Source: Actinacidiphila epipremni | GTDB taxonomy: Bacteria > Actinomycetota > Actinomycetes > Streptomycetales > Streptomycetaceae | Assembly: GCF_012034175.1 (NCBI RefSeq) | Contig: NZ_JAATEJ010000024.1 | Coordinates: forward strand, 95,692-159,691 | DNA length: 64,000 bases | Reading direction: 5' to 3' | Shown: piece by piece, positions 51,003 through 61,332 of the stretch | How positions within the stretch are numbered: the stretch's first letter is position 1 | Layout of the letters: the number at the start of each line of letters is the position of its first letter | Translations under genes and position numbers: made by a program | The notes under the pieces: model-generated | Told to the model about the DNA's origin: nothing | Seen by the model: only the letters and a program-made list of their open reading frames with translations | The model's database searches: none

Positions 51003-54000
51003 GTGTACACACGAACGCAAGGCCGCCCCCACCGTCCTCCGGGGTTCGCTCCCGTACCCCGGAAGACCGGCAGAACCCTCTGGACGGCGGCCCTCGCCGT
51101 CCTGGCGCTGATCACCGCTCTGCTCGTCTCCGGCGCGACCACCGCGAACGCGGCCCCCACGCTGCTCTCGCAGGGCAAGGCCGTCACGGCCTCCTCGGTA
51201 AACGCCGGCAACGCCGCCGCCAACGCGGTGGACGGCAACACCGGCACCCGCTGGGAGAGCGCCTGGAGCGACCCGCAGTGGCTGCAGGTGGACCTGGGCT
51301 CGACCGCGACGATCAGTCAGGTGGTGCTCCAGTGGGAGACCGCCTACGCCAAGGCGTACCAGATCCAGGTCTCGGCCGACGGGTCGACCTGGACCCCGGC
51401 CTACTCGACCACCACCGGAACCGGCGGCACCCAGACCCTCAACGTCACCGGGACCGGCCGCTACATCCGGATGTACGGCACCGCCCGCGGCACGGGCTAC
51501 GGCTACTCGCTCTGGGAGTTCCAGGTCTTCGGCACCCTGGGGACCGATGGGGGCGGAACGACCTGCGGCACGCAGAACGCGGCGCTGAACCAGCCGGCGA
51601 CCGCCTCCTCCACCGAGAACGCCGGCACTCCCGCCGCCGCGGCGGTGGACGGCAACACCGGCACCCGCTGGTCGAGCGCCGCCGCCGACCCGCAGTGGCT
51701 CGAGGTCGACCTGGGTTCCACCCTGACGATCTGTAAGGCCGCCCTCAGCTGGGAGGCCGCCTACGCCACCGGTTTCCAGCTGCAGACCTCGACGGACAAC
51801 ACCAACTGGACCACGATCTACTCCACCACCACCGGAACCGGCGGCACCCAGACCCTCAACATCTCGGGCACCGGCCGCTACATCCGGATGTACGGCACCG
51901 CCCGGGGCACGGGCTACGGCTACTCGCTCTGGGAGTTCCAGGTCTTCACCGGCGGAACCGGCGGAACCGGCGGGACCGGAGGCAGCACACCGCCGCCCAC
52001 CGGCGGTTGCGGCACCACCAACGCGGCCCTCGGCCACCCCGCCACGGCCTCGTCGGTCCAGGACGCCAACCCGGCCTACGACCCGTTCTACGCCACCGAC
52101 GGCAGCACCCTGACCCGCTGGTCGAGTGCGATCGCCGACCCGCAGTGGATCGAGGTGGACCTCGGTGGCAGCCTGTCGGTGTGCCAGGTGGTGCTCCAGT
52201 GGGAGAACGCCTACGCCTCCGGTTTCCAGCTGCAGACCTCGACGGACAACACCAACTGGACCACGATCTACTCCACCACCACCGGAACCGGCGGCACCCA
52301 GACCCTCAACGTCACCGGGACCGGCCGCTACGTGCGGATGTACGGCACGGCCCGCGGCACGGGCTACGGCTACTCGCTGTGGGAGTTCTCCGTCTACACG
52401 GTCGGGAACCAGACCGTCACCATCCCGCCGCCCCCGCCGCAGCCCGCACCGGGCAACTGCCCATGGATCAACGAGCCCAACGTGGCCGTCTCGACCCGCG
52501 TCGCCCAGCTGATGGGCGCAATGACGCAGGACCAAAAGGCCGGGATGCTGCACGGCGACGGCTCGAACGTCTACATCGGGCAGATCGCCGGCCAGCCCGC
52601 GCTCTGCATCCCGGACGTCAACCTGGAAGACGGGCCGACCGGCGTGGGCGACGGCCTGGCGGGCGTCACCCAGTTCCCCGACGGCGAGACCTCCGCGGCC
52701 ACCTTCGACCCCGCCTACGAGCACGACTTCGGCGTCGCGGTGGGCCAGGAGTTCGCAGGCAAGGGCGTCAACGTCTCGCTCGGCCCGACGATCAACATGG
52801 TGCGCGACCCGCGCTGGGGCCGGTCCTATGAGACCTTCGGCGAGGACCCGTACCTCACCGGCGAGATCGTGAGCGCCGACGTCCAGGGCATGCAGAGCCA
52901 GGGCGTGATGGCCATGGTCAAGCACGCAGCCGCGTACAACATCGAGCAGCCGTCGGCGCCCGGGAACGAGATCGTGGACGGCCGCACCCTGCAGGAGATC
53001 TACCTGCCCGGCTTCCAGACCGCCATCGAGAAGGGCGGCGCGGCGGCGCTGATGTGCGGCTACAGCATGGTGAACGGCGCCTACTCCTGCCAGAACCCGC
53101 AGATCGAGAACGTGCCGATGTACCAGCAGGCCGGGTTCCAGGGCTTCATCTGCTCGGACTGGGGCGGCATCCACTCCACCGCGCCCTCGGCCAATGCCGG
53201 CGAGACGATCGAGATGCCGTTCGGCGGGTTCTTCGGCACCGATCTGGAGCAGGCCGTCGCCGCGGGCCAGGTCACCCAGGCGACCTTCGACGCCATGGTG
53301 TCCCGGGTGCTGACCCAGATGTTCCGCTTCGGCATGTTCGACAAGGCGCCCAGCGGCTCCACCACCGCCATCGTGGCCACGCCCGAACACCGCGCGGTCG
53401 CGCTGCGCGGTGACGAGGAGGGCTCGGTCCTGCTGAAGAACAACGGCGTGCTGCCGCTCAGCCCGAACGGCGGCGAGTCCGTCGCGGTCATCGGCACCAA
53501 CGCCGGCGCCGGCGTGATCACCGCCGGCGGCGGCAGCGGCACCGCCACCAGCACCGGCACCTACAACCCGCTGTACGGGATCCAGCAACGCACCGCCGGC
53601 ACCAACGTCAAGGTCGCCTACGACGACGGGACCGACCAGAGCAGCGCGGTCGCGCTGGCGAAGTCCTCGAACGTCGCGATCGTCTTCGCGGCCGACAACT
53701 ACGGCCACGAGGAGTCCGACAACCCCACGCTCAACCTGCCGAACAACCAGGACGCGCTGATCTCCGCGGTCGCCGCGGCCAACCCCCACACGATCGTGGT
53801 GCTCAGCGACAACTCGGCGATCATGATGCCGTGGCTGAACCAGGTCGCGGGTGTGTTCGAGACCTTCTACCAGGGACAGGAGTTCGGCCAGGCGATCGCT
53901 GCGCTGCTGTTCGGCGACGTGAACCCCTCCGGGCACCTGCCGATCACCTTCCCGGCCTCGCTCGCGCAGGTGCCGGCGAGCACGGCCGCGCAGTGGCCGG

Positions 54001-54482
54001 GTGTCAACGGCACCGTCCAGTACTCGGAAGGGCTGGACATCGGGTACCGCTGGTACGACGCGAAGAACGTCACGCCGCTGTTCCCGTTCGGCTTCGGCCT
54101 GTCCTACACCGGCTTCTCGTTCGGCAACCTCAAGGTCGGGGCGCTGAGCAACGGTCAGGCGACGGTGACGGCCACCGTCACCAACACCGGAAGCCGGGCA
54201 GGGACCGAGGTGGCCCAGCTGTACGTCGGTGATCCGGCCCCGGCCGGCGAGCCGCCGCACCAGCTCAAGGGCTTCCAGCGGATCACGCTGAACCCCGGTG
54301 CGTCCGGCACGGTCACGTTCACGGTGACCGCGCACGACCTCGCGCACTGGGACACCGCGTCGGGCAACTGGATCGCCTCGGCGGGCAACTACCAGATCCT
54401 GGTCGGCGACAGCTCGCGCAACCTGCCGCTGACCGGCAACCTCAACAACCCGAACGACGTCACGGCCAACGCCATGGACTGA
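51003..54482 (+). CDS. Secreted GH3 glycoside hydrolase with three F5/8 type C domains
   Basis: A 1,159-residue secreted enzyme. The signal peptide (about 1-49) is followed by three F5/8 type C/CBM32-like carbohydrate-binding domains at about 50-179, 187-316 and 335-466, each ending GYGYSLWEF. A Pro linker leads to the GH3 N-domain (about 483-786) with the nucleophile Asp719 in ICSDWGG. The GH3 C-domain and an Fn3-like domain follow to about residue 1,150. The family splits beta-glucosides, beta-xylosides and related glycans outside the cell. GTG 51003 follows an AGGAG site. Domains 2 and 3 share a 90-base exact repeat. Confidence 0.92.
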   Translation: MYTRTQGRPHRPPGFAPVPRKTGRTLWTAALAVLALITALLVSGATTANAAPTLLSQGKAVTASSVNAGNAAANAVDGNTGTRWESAWSDPQWLQVDLGSTATISQVVLQWETAYAKAYQIQVSADGSTWTPAYSTTTGTGGTQTLNVTGTGRYIRMYGTARGTGYGYSLWEFQVFGTLGTDGGGTTCGTQNAALNQPATASSTENAGTPAAAAVDGNTGTRWSSAAADPQWLEVDLGSTLTICKAALSWEAAYATGFQLQTSTDNTNWTTIYSTTTGTGGTQTLNISGTGRYIRMYGTARGTGYGYSLWEFQVFTGGTGGTGGTGGSTPPPTGGCGTTNAALGHPATASSVQDANPAYDPFYATDGSTLTRWSSAIADPQWIEVDLGGSLSVCQVVLQWENAYASGFQLQTSTDNTNWTTIYSTTTGTGGTQTLNVTGTGRYVRMYGTARGTGYGYSLWEFSVYTVGNQTVTIPPPPPQPAPGNCPWINEPNVAVSTRVAQLMGAMTQDQKAGMLHGDGSNVYIGQIAGQPALCIPDVNLEDGPTGVGDGLAGVTQFPDGETSAATFDPAYEHDFGVAVGQEFAGKGVNVSLGPTINMVRDPRWGRSYETFGEDPYLTGEIVSADVQGMQSQGVMAMVKHAAAYNIEQPSAPGNEIVDGRTLQEIYLPGFQTAIEKGGAAALMCGYSMVNGAYSCQNPQIENVPMYQQAGFQGFICSDWGGIHSTAPSANAGETIEMPFGGFFGTDLEQAVAAGQVTQATFDAMVSRVLTQMFRFGMFDKAPSGSTTAIVATPEHRAVALRGDEEGSVLLKNNGVLPLSPNGGESVAVIGTNAGAGVITAGGGSGTATSTGTYNPLYGIQQRTAGTNVKVAYDDGTDQSSAVALAKSSNVAIVFAADNYGHEESDNPTLNLPNNQDALISAVAAANPHTIVVLSDNSAIMMPWLNQVAGVFETFYQGQEFGQAIAALLFGDVNPSGHLPITFPASLAQVPASTAAQWPGVNGTVQYSEGLDIGYRWYDAKNVTPLFPFGFGLSYTGFSFGNLKVGALSNGQATVTATVTNTGSRAGTEVAQLYVGDPAPAGEPPHQLKGFQRITLNPGASGTVTFTVTAHDLAHWDTASGNWIASAGNYQILVGDSSRNLPLTGNLNNPNDVTANAMD
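51771..52310 (+). repeat. Exact 90-base direct repeat in the F5/8 domain region
   Basis: The 90 bases 51771-51860 and 52221-52310 are identical, 450 bases apart, within the coding sequence for F5/8 domains 2 and 3 of the GH3 protein. Such identity in third positions means recent duplication or gene conversion between the domains. Confidence 0.85.
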
Positions 54483-54497
54483 TCCGGGACCGCCCCT

Positions 54498-54550
54498 GAG
54501 GGGCGTGAGGCGCTGCTGCCCGGCCACGGCAATGGAACCTCACGCCCCTC
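54498..54550 (+). terminator. Hairpin terminator after the GH3 gene
   Basis: GAGGGGCGTGAGG (54498-54510) and CCTCACGCCCCTC (54538-54550) form a perfect 13-base stem with a 27-base loop, starting 16 bases after the gene stop. Confidence 0.6.
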
Positions 54551-54722
54551 TCACGCGCCACGGCGCTGCGCGCTCCCCCGGGGGCCGTCACGAGCCAGGG
54601 CGGTTGCAAGTTCCGAGATCGCGTAGACCGTCCGCGCGGAGAGGGAGTCGACGCGGGAACAGCACAGGCACGGGGTCGGTGGTCATCAGGGTGTCTACGC
54701 CAGCTGATCACATCGAGGTCCT

Positions 54723-55315
54723 GTGCCTGCCGCTCCATCCTCCCCGATCCCTGTCGCCCTGGTGAAACCGGGCCGTGGTGGTGGCGCGCTGTCCCCACTC
54801 GGCGATGCCGCCACGTGCTCGGGCGTCGACACGCCACTTCCCATGCGACCCTCACCCGGCTCCTGTCCGCCCTCGACGGCAATGCCCTGGATGCCGCGCC
54901 CGGCGCCCATCCGGCTGCACACCACCACATCGCTGCTGGCGACACCGGCCCGCCGCCGCGGCCGGCGATCGCAGCGGCCGGCAAGGCGCTGCCCGGCTCC
55001 GCGCACCAACAGCAGCGCCACCGGCACCTGCTGTCCGCCGTCACCCACGCCCCCACCGTCGCATCCACCGACGCTGCCAGGAGTCCGGAAAGCGGCAGAC
55101 CCGCGAGACCGTCTACGCCGACACCAGCCTCGACACCCACCAGGCCAGCCCTGGTGACCTGGGAAGATACGTCCGCGGGCACTGGGCAGTCGAAAACTCC
55201 AGCCACCACGTCCGAGACGTGGTCTTCGCCGAGGACTCCTTCACCGTCCACACCGGCAGCGCACCGCGGGCGATGGCCTCGTTACGGAACCCGGCCATCG
55301 GCAGACTGCGACGCT
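54723..55315 (+). pseudogene. ISAs1-family transposase remnant
   Basis: Pieces of an ISAs1-type transposase appear in different frames. The N-terminus reads PAAPSSPIPVALVK near 54723, a middle part reads RLLSALDGNALDAA near 54860 and then AIAAAGKALPGS near 54965, and the C-terminus reads GRYVRGHWAVENSSHHVRDV from about 55163, on to AIGRLR. The catalytic middle is deleted and several frameshifts separate the pieces, so it is dead. It is followed directly by an IS5-type remnant on the opposite strand. Confidence 0.75.
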
Positions 55316-55834
55316 GGGAGCGAATGCCGCGTCGGCGCAGGTGCTCGCGGATGGCGCGTGAGGAGTAGGCTTTGTCGGCCAGGACCACGTCCGGTCTGGT
55401 GCGGGGTCGTCCTCGCGGCCGGGGAACGCGCAGGGCGGCCATCACGTCGGGGGAGGCCGGTGTGTCTCCGGCCTGCCCTGCGGTGAGGACGAAGGCCATC
55501 GGCCTGCACCGGTCGTCGGCGGCGAGGTGCACCTTGGTGCTCAGACCCCGCGGGACCGTCCGATGGCATGATCTGCCGGCTCGCCGACCTGGGCCATCAA
55601 CGCGGTGAGGACCCGCTCCCACGTGCCATCAGCGGCCCACATCCGCAGTCGGCTGTAGACCCCGCGCCAGTTCCCGTACCTCTCCGGCAGATGGACCCAC
55701 TGCGATCCGGTCTGGAACTTCCAGGCGATCGCATCGATCACCCCACGGTGGTCCCGCCACCGCCCACCCCGCCTGGGCGTCCGGTCCGGCAACAACGGCT
55801 CGATCCGCGCCCACTGCGCGTCACTCAACGGCAC
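55316..55834 (-). mobile_element. IS5-family insertion sequence remnant, truncated at its 3' end
   Basis: The N-terminal frame (55834-55541) reads MPLSDAQWARIEPLLPDRTP and WVHLPERYGNWRGVYSRL, typical of IS5-type transposases. The second frame continues GLSTKVHLAADDRCRP, then DVVLADKAYSSRAIREHL, and is cut at about 55316, so the last catalytic Glu region is lost. Many relatives use a programmed frameshift between the two frames, but here the loss of the end makes it inactive. Its left end is near 55,880, where TAGGCCGTTTCG-like sequence occurs. Confidence 0.8.
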
Positions 55835-56094
55835 ACTCAGAACAACGATCAGATGATCCGAACGAAACGGCCTAGGTGCTCTGTCCGGGGAGGTTGTGGA
55901 CAGTGCTCACGTGCCGCGGGGCCGGCCGGTGACGGGGATTGGCGCTCGGACTCACCGACCTTCCCGCCGCTCGGTCGTGATGCGTTGCTGGAGGCTGTTC
56001 CGCGAGCGGCCCCTGCTCTGGTTGCGAGGGTGACGTGACCGCGACGGATTGTTAGGTTTGGCGGACTGTCGTACTGCCTTGGGGGGTCGGACGG

Positions 56095-59000
56095 ATGGGC
56101 TTCAAGTCGTTCGTCAACAAGGTCGGGGACGGGATCGAGCACGGCGTCGACAAGGTCAAGAAGAAGGCCGGCGAACTCGTCGACGACGGTGCGCACATCG
56201 TCGGGGACGGCCTGGACCACGTCGGGCTGGACGACGCCGCGGACTGGGTGGAGGACAAGGGCGATCACATCGCCGACCACCTCGGCGCGCACGTCGCCGA
56301 GCAGCAGCTCGGGCAGACCGATGACCCGAAGGAGCTGCTGCACGGCGACCCGGACAAGATCCGCAAGGTGGTCACGCACCTGGCGAAGTTCGCGGTGGCC
56401 TTCGACTCCGGCCACACGGGCCTGTCGCACCTTGATCCCGGCGACTGGGACGGCCTGGGTGCCGAGGCATTCCGGGCCACGTTCACCGCGCAGCCCGCGA
56501 AATGGGCCCGCGCCGCCACCGCCTGCGCGGACGCCGGCCTGGCCCTGGAGTCGTATGCCGAGACGCTGGTATGGGCGCGCGGCCAGGCCGAGGAAGCAGT
56601 ACGCCTGTGGAAGCAGGGTGTGGCTGCGCGCAAGTCGGCCGCGCAGGCGTACAACGCGACCATCGACCGGTACCAGGACGACGTCAAGGCATACAACGAC
56701 AAGGTCGACGGCGGTGAGGACCCCGGCGCGATGCCGACCGCGCCACCCGCCTTCTCCGACCCCGGCGCGCACGACAAGCAGGCGGCGAAGGACATCCTCG
56801 ACGCCGCCCGCAAGCAACGCGACACCGCCGCGAGCCACGCCGAGGCGGCGGTCAGGACAGCGACCGAACTCGCCCCGCCCAAACCAGAGTTCACCGACCG
56901 GATGCAGAACGACTTCGGCGACGTCGGCAAGGCATTGCCCATCGCGGGCGAGCACTTCGTCGGCGGCCTCGTCCGATCGGGCACCGACATCCTCAAGTTC
57001 GCCCGCGGCCTGAATCCGTACGACCCGTACAACATGACCCACCCGGCGCAGTACCTGACGCACCTCAACGCCACCGCTGCGGGCCTGGTCGACATGACCC
57101 AGCATCCCGAGCGCCTCCCCGCCGCCGTCCTCGGCACCGGCTGGGGCTCCGACGGCTCCGAGGCCGGCGGACGCCTCATCGGCAACATCCTGCTCACCAT
57201 CGCCACCGACGGCGGCGGGACCGCAGCCAAGGCGGCGGCGGAGAGTGCCGCCAAGAACGCGGCCAAGGACGCCGGAGAAGGGGCAGCCAAGAACGCCGCG
57301 ACCGCTGCCGCGGCGGATCCCGCCAAGACGGCCATCGAGAACGCGGCGAAGAAGACCGTCTCCGACCCGATCGACGTCGCCACCGGTGACATGGTCCTGT
57401 CGCAGACCGACATCGCCCTGGCGGGCACGGTCCCGCTGGTACTGACGCGCACTCACCTGTCCTCGTACCAGGTCGGCCGCCTCTTCGGCCGCTCCTGGGC
57501 CTCCACCCTCGACCAGCGCCTCGAACTCGACGACAACGGGGTGGCGTTCGTCGGTCAGGACGGGCTCATCCTGCTCTACCCGGTGCCGCAGGCCGGCGTT
57601 CCCGCGCTGCCCGTCCGTGGTCCCCGCTGGCCCCTCCTGTGGGACGGCACCCCAGGATCACCGCTGTGCATCACCGACCCCGGCACCGGCCGCGTCCAGC
57701 ACTTCGCCGCCGTCTCCGACGCGCTTGCCGCACCGGGCGGCGGCACGCTCCTGCCCCTCACCGAGGTCAGGGATGCCAACGGCAACGGCTACGAGATCAG
57801 TCACGACGCCCACGGAATCCCGACCGAGGTCCGCCACAGCGGCGGCTACCGCGTCGCCCTGGACAGCCAGGACGGTCGCATCTGCGCACTGCGGCTCCTC
57901 GATCCCGCCGGTGGGCCGTCCGTCCTGGTCGCCTCCTTCGGCTTCGACGCCGCCGGAAACCTCACGGAGACCGCCGACTCCTCCGGTGTCCCCTACCGGT
58001 TCACCTACGACAGCGGGGCGCGGCTCACCTCGTGGACCGACCGCAACGCCAGCACCTACCGCTACCAGTACGACGCCCGGGGACGCTGCGTGGCGACCCA
58101 CGGCCCCGGCGGTTTCCTGAGCAGCACCCTCGACTACGACGACACCACGCGCACCACCACGTTCACGGACTCGCTCGGACACCGCCGCACGTACACCCAC
58201 AACGCCGCCTACCGCCTGATCGCCGAAACCGACCCGCTGGGCAACGTCACCCGCTACGAGCGGGACAGCGAGGGCCGGCTGCTGTCCACGACCGACGCCC
58301 TCGGCCGCACCACCGCGTACCGGTACACCGGGAGCGGGTACGTCTCGGAGGTGGTACGTCCGGACGGTCGGCGGACGTGTTTCGAGTACGACAAGGGCAA
58401 CCGCCCGGTCAAGGTGACCAGGCCTGACGGCAACTCCACGTGGGAGACCTACGACGAGCGGGGCAATCGCACCTCGTCCGCCACCCCCGCCGGCCAGGTC
58501 ACCCACTACACGCGCGACGCCGCAGGCCACCTCACCGCCGTGACCGACCCGCTCGGCAACGTGACAGCGGTCCGATGCGACCAGGCGGGCCTGCTCGTCG
58601 AGGTGGTCGACCCGCTCGGCGCCGTCACCCGCTACGACCGCGACGCGTTCGGCAGGCCCGCCGCCATCACCGATCCCACCGGCGCCGTCACCCGGTTGGA
58701 GTGGACGGTCGAGGGAAGGCTCGCCCGGCGAAGCGCTCCTGACGGGACCACCGAGTCGTGGACCTACGACGGTGAGGGCAACCGGGTCAGCCACCATGAC
58801 GCGACCGGCGGCGTCACCCGGTTCGAATACACGGACTTCGACCTGCTCAGCGCCCGCACCGATCCCGATGGCGTGCGGCACGAATTCGTCCACGACACCG
58901 AGCTGCGACTGACGCAGGTGATCAACCCCCAGGGACTGAGGTGGAGTTACCGCTACGACCCGGTGGGGCGGCTGATCGAGGAGTCGGACTTCGATAACCG

Positions 59001-60900
59001 CAGGATCAGCTACGCCCACGACGCGGCAGGTCAACTCACCTCTCGTACGGACAGCCTCGGTCAGACCATCACCTACCAGCGCAACGCGCTCGGACAGGTC
59101 ATCCGCAAGGAGGCCTGCGGCAAGGTCACGACCTACGCATACGACCTCACCGACGAGCTGGCCCGGGCCGAAGGACCGGACGCGGTCCTTTCCCGGGTAC
59201 GGGACCGGTACGGTCGCCTCCGGTCCGAGACCGTCAACGGTCGGACCCTCACCTACGCGTATGACAGCCTGGGCCGTCGCACCGGCCGGACCACCCCGAC
59301 CGGGACGACGACGCACTGGGCGTACGACGCGGCCGGCAACCACCGGCGCATGGTCGCCTCCGGGCGGACCATCGACTTCTCCTACGACGCCGCGGGACGT
59401 GAACTCTCCCGCCGGATCGGTGACTTCGTCACGCTCACCAACGAGTTCGACGAAGCGGGGCGGCTTGCGACCCAGTCGGTGACCTCGACCACCGATGCCG
59501 CCACCGTGCAGCGCCGGTCCTACGCCTACCGCTCCGACGGCCATCTGACCGGCGTCGACGACCTGCTCACCGGGCCGTCGCGGCTCGACCTGGACACCAC
59601 GGGCCGGGTCACCTCCGTCCAGGCGCAGAACTGGTCCGAGACCTACACCTATGACGCGGCAGGAAACCAGGCGTCCGCCTCCTGGCCGGCCGGGCACCCG
59701 GGCTCCGAGGCGACCGGTCCGCGCACCTACGCCGGGACGCGTATCACCCAGGCGGGCCGCGTCCGTTACGAGCACGACGCCCTGGGACGCGTCACCCTGC
59801 GCCAGAAGTCCCGGCTGTCCCGCAAACCGGAGACCTGGCGGTACGAGTGGGACGCCGAAGACCGGCTGACGTCCGTCACCACGCCGGACAACACGCGGTG
59901 GCGCTATTCCTACGACGCACTGGGGCGCCGCACGGCGAAGACGCGGCTCGCCCCGGACGGTGAGAGCGTCGTCGAGGAGACCCTCTTCACGTGGGACGGC
60001 ACGACGCTCTGCGAGCAGACCACGCTCGGCTCGGAGGTGCCGCGCCCGGTGACGCTCACCTGGGATCACCAGGGACTGCGTCCGGTGGCCCAGACAGAAC
60101 GCGTCACGGCCGCGGGCCTGCCACAGGAGGAAGTCGACACGCGGTTCTTCGCGATCGTCACCGACCTCGTCGGCGCCCCGCGCGAACTGGTCGACGAGCA
60201 CGGCGGCATCGCCTGGCGTGCGCGCAGCACCCTGTGGGGTACGACAGCTTGGGCGACCGGAAGCACCGCCTACACCCTGCTGCGCTTCCCAGGCCAGTAC
60301 TTTGACCCGGAAACCGGGCTCCACTACAACTACTTCAGGCACTACGACCCGGAAACGGCGCGCTATCTCAGCGTGGACCCGCTCGGCCTGGAGGTCGCGG
60401 CCAACCCCACCGCATACGTGCACAACCCCCTGACATGGAGCGATCCGCTCGGCCTGGCTCCCTGCGGGCCGATCCAGGACTACCGGCCCTCCGCCCCCAG
60501 TTTCGCCGTCGGCAGTGACGGTGTGATGCAGGATCTGCGCTCGCTCGGACGCCCGGACAACGAGTTCGTCTACAGCGGCCACGGCGGGATACGGGTGGGG
60601 GACGGAACGCCGGTCACCGTCCCCGAGGGCACGACCCTCCACATGTACAGCCACCACGGTGAGACGATCTCCGACCGGCTGGGGAACAAGATCGAGACCG
60701 GCTCGCCCACGCCCGTCGAGGTCTACGGGCCCGGCGAGCGGCTGCCCAACTACACGCTCTTCCCGCCCGACGGCCTGAACATCCTCGGATCCCCCAGGAA
60801 TCTCACCGTCACCAGACCGTTCAGCCTCTCCGAACTGTTGCAGCCTAATATGGGCAACGTCCACTGGGCGGCCTGCAGAAGCGTCATCGGTATAGGATAA
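56095..60900 (+). CDS. Rhs polymorphic toxin with T7SS-type N-terminus and Stv-like C-terminal domain
   Basis: A 1,601-residue protein without a signal peptide. Residues 1 to about 270 are helical with Lys-rich start MGFKSFVNKVGDGIEHGVDK and a WXG100-like region, as in type VII-secreted toxins. A Gly/Ala/Lys region and a DUF6531-type segment (PIDVATGDMVLSQTD) start the Rhs cage at about 422. YD/RHS repeats run to about 1400. The Rhs core is YFDPETGLHYNYFRHYDPET with RYLSVDPLGL at about 1402-1432. The 144-residue tip has SGHGG (His1496) and AACRS (Cys1594), resembling the Stv-type putative adhesin domain found at Rhs C-termini. An immunity candidate follows 6 bases later. Confidence 0.88.
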   Translation: MGFKSFVNKVGDGIEHGVDKVKKKAGELVDDGAHIVGDGLDHVGLDDAADWVEDKGDHIADHLGAHVAEQQLGQTDDPKELLHGDPDKIRKVVTHLAKFAVAFDSGHTGLSHLDPGDWDGLGAEAFRATFTAQPAKWARAATACADAGLALESYAETLVWARGQAEEAVRLWKQGVAARKSAAQAYNATIDRYQDDVKAYNDKVDGGEDPGAMPTAPPAFSDPGAHDKQAAKDILDAARKQRDTAASHAEAAVRTATELAPPKPEFTDRMQNDFGDVGKALPIAGEHFVGGLVRSGTDILKFARGLNPYDPYNMTHPAQYLTHLNATAAGLVDMTQHPERLPAAVLGTGWGSDGSEAGGRLIGNILLTIATDGGGTAAKAAAESAAKNAAKDAGEGAAKNAATAAAADPAKTAIENAAKKTVSDPIDVATGDMVLSQTDIALAGTVPLVLTRTHLSSYQVGRLFGRSWASTLDQRLELDDNGVAFVGQDGLILLYPVPQAGVPALPVRGPRWPLLWDGTPGSPLCITDPGTGRVQHFAAVSDALAAPGGGTLLPLTEVRDANGNGYEISHDAHGIPTEVRHSGGYRVALDSQDGRICALRLLDPAGGPSVLVASFGFDAAGNLTETADSSGVPYRFTYDSGARLTSWTDRNASTYRYQYDARGRCVATHGPGGFLSSTLDYDDTTRTTTFTDSLGHRRTYTHNAAYRLIAETDPLGNVTRYERDSEGRLLSTTDALGRTTAYRYTGSGYVSEVVRPDGRRTCFEYDKGNRPVKVTRPDGNSTWETYDERGNRTSSATPAGQVTHYTRDAAGHLTAVTDPLGNVTAVRCDQAGLLVEVVDPLGAVTRYDRDAFGRPAAITDPTGAVTRLEWTVEGRLARRSAPDGTTESWTYDGEGNRVSHHDATGGVTRFEYTDFDLLSARTDPDGVRHEFVHDTELRLTQVINPQGLRWSYRYDPVGRLIEESDFDNRRISYAHDAAGQLTSRTDSLGQTITYQRNALGQVIRKEACGKVTTYAYDLTDELARAEGPDAVLSRVRDRYGRLRSETVNGRTLTYAYDSLGRRTGRTTPTGTTTHWAYDAAGNHRRMVASGRTIDFSYDAAGRELSRRIGDFVTLTNEFDEAGRLATQSVTSTTDAATVQRRSYAYRSDGHLTGVDDLLTGPSRLDLDTTGRVTSVQAQNWSETYTYDAAGNQASASWPAGHPGSEATGPRTYAGTRITQAGRVRYEHDALGRVTLRQKSRLSRKPETWRYEWDAEDRLTSVTTPDNTRWRYSYDALGRRTAKTRLAPDGESVVEETLFTWDGTTLCEQTTLGSEVPRPVTLTWDHQGLRPVAQTERVTAAGLPQEEVDTRFFAIVTDLVGAPRELVDEHGGIAWRARSTLWGTTAWATGSTAYTLLRFPGQYFDPETGLHYNYFRHYDPETARYLSVDPLGLEVAANPTAYVHNPLTWSDPLGLAPCGPIQDYRPSAPSFAVGSDGVMQDLRSLGRPDNEFVYSGHGGIRVGDGTPVTVPEGTTLHMYSHHGETISDRLGNKIETGSPTPVEVYGPGERLPNYTLFPPDGLNILGSPRNLTVTRPFSLSELLQPNMGNVHWAACRSVIGIG

Positions 60901-60906
60901 GAGAAC

Positions 60907-61332
60907 GTGGCAATTTACAGCGATCTGTCCGCGTACGTATACGCGGAGGAAACGGTTCCGTCCGGCGTGCGCGCGCTGAACGTCGGATGGCTCGGCGAGG
61001 GTGCCGATTTCCCCCAAGGGGAGGTGCCGGAAGGTTTTCTCGACGCCTTCCTCTCCCTGGCGAGGGACCATCCCTCGGCGAGGATGCGCGGGTGGCATGC
61101 CTGCACGCTGCCGCACGGCGAGGACGCTCTCCCCTACCCCTTTCGCGCGCAGGCCGGTGACACCGGCATCGCCCTCGGGTCGGCGGAAGTCCGCGTGCTT
61201 TCTGCGTCAGGAGACGTGCTGATCGCGCCCGATCTCGCATACCACTACGTCAAGGACCACCGTTACCTGCCACCCGGCGAATTCGTCGAGGGCGTTATGG
61301 CGCGGCGGTATGCCATCGAAGCCCCTTCGTGA
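60907..61332 (+). CDS. Probable immunity protein of the second Rhs toxin (DUF7919-like)
   Basis: A 141-residue soluble protein starting at GTG 60907, six bases after the Rhs stop. It begins YSDLSAYVYAEETVPSGVRALNVGWLG and has RMRGWHACTLP and IALGSAEVRVL segments typical of a Streptomyces family found next to toxin genes. By position and size it is probably the antidote to the Stv-like tip. No enzymatic motif is seen. The next sequence is transposon debris that starts at its stop. Confidence 0.75.
   Translation: MAIYSDLSAYVYAEETVPSGVRALNVGWLGEGADFPQGEVPEGFLDAFLSLARDHPSARMRGWHACTLPHGEDALPYPFRAQAGDTGIALGSAEVRVLSASGDVLIAPDLAYHYVKDHRYLPPGEFVEGVMARRYAIEAPS

Noticed and set aside
54723..55834. A complete insertion sequence
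   Set aside because: Both transposase frames are broken or truncated and no matching terminal repeats bound the whole segment.
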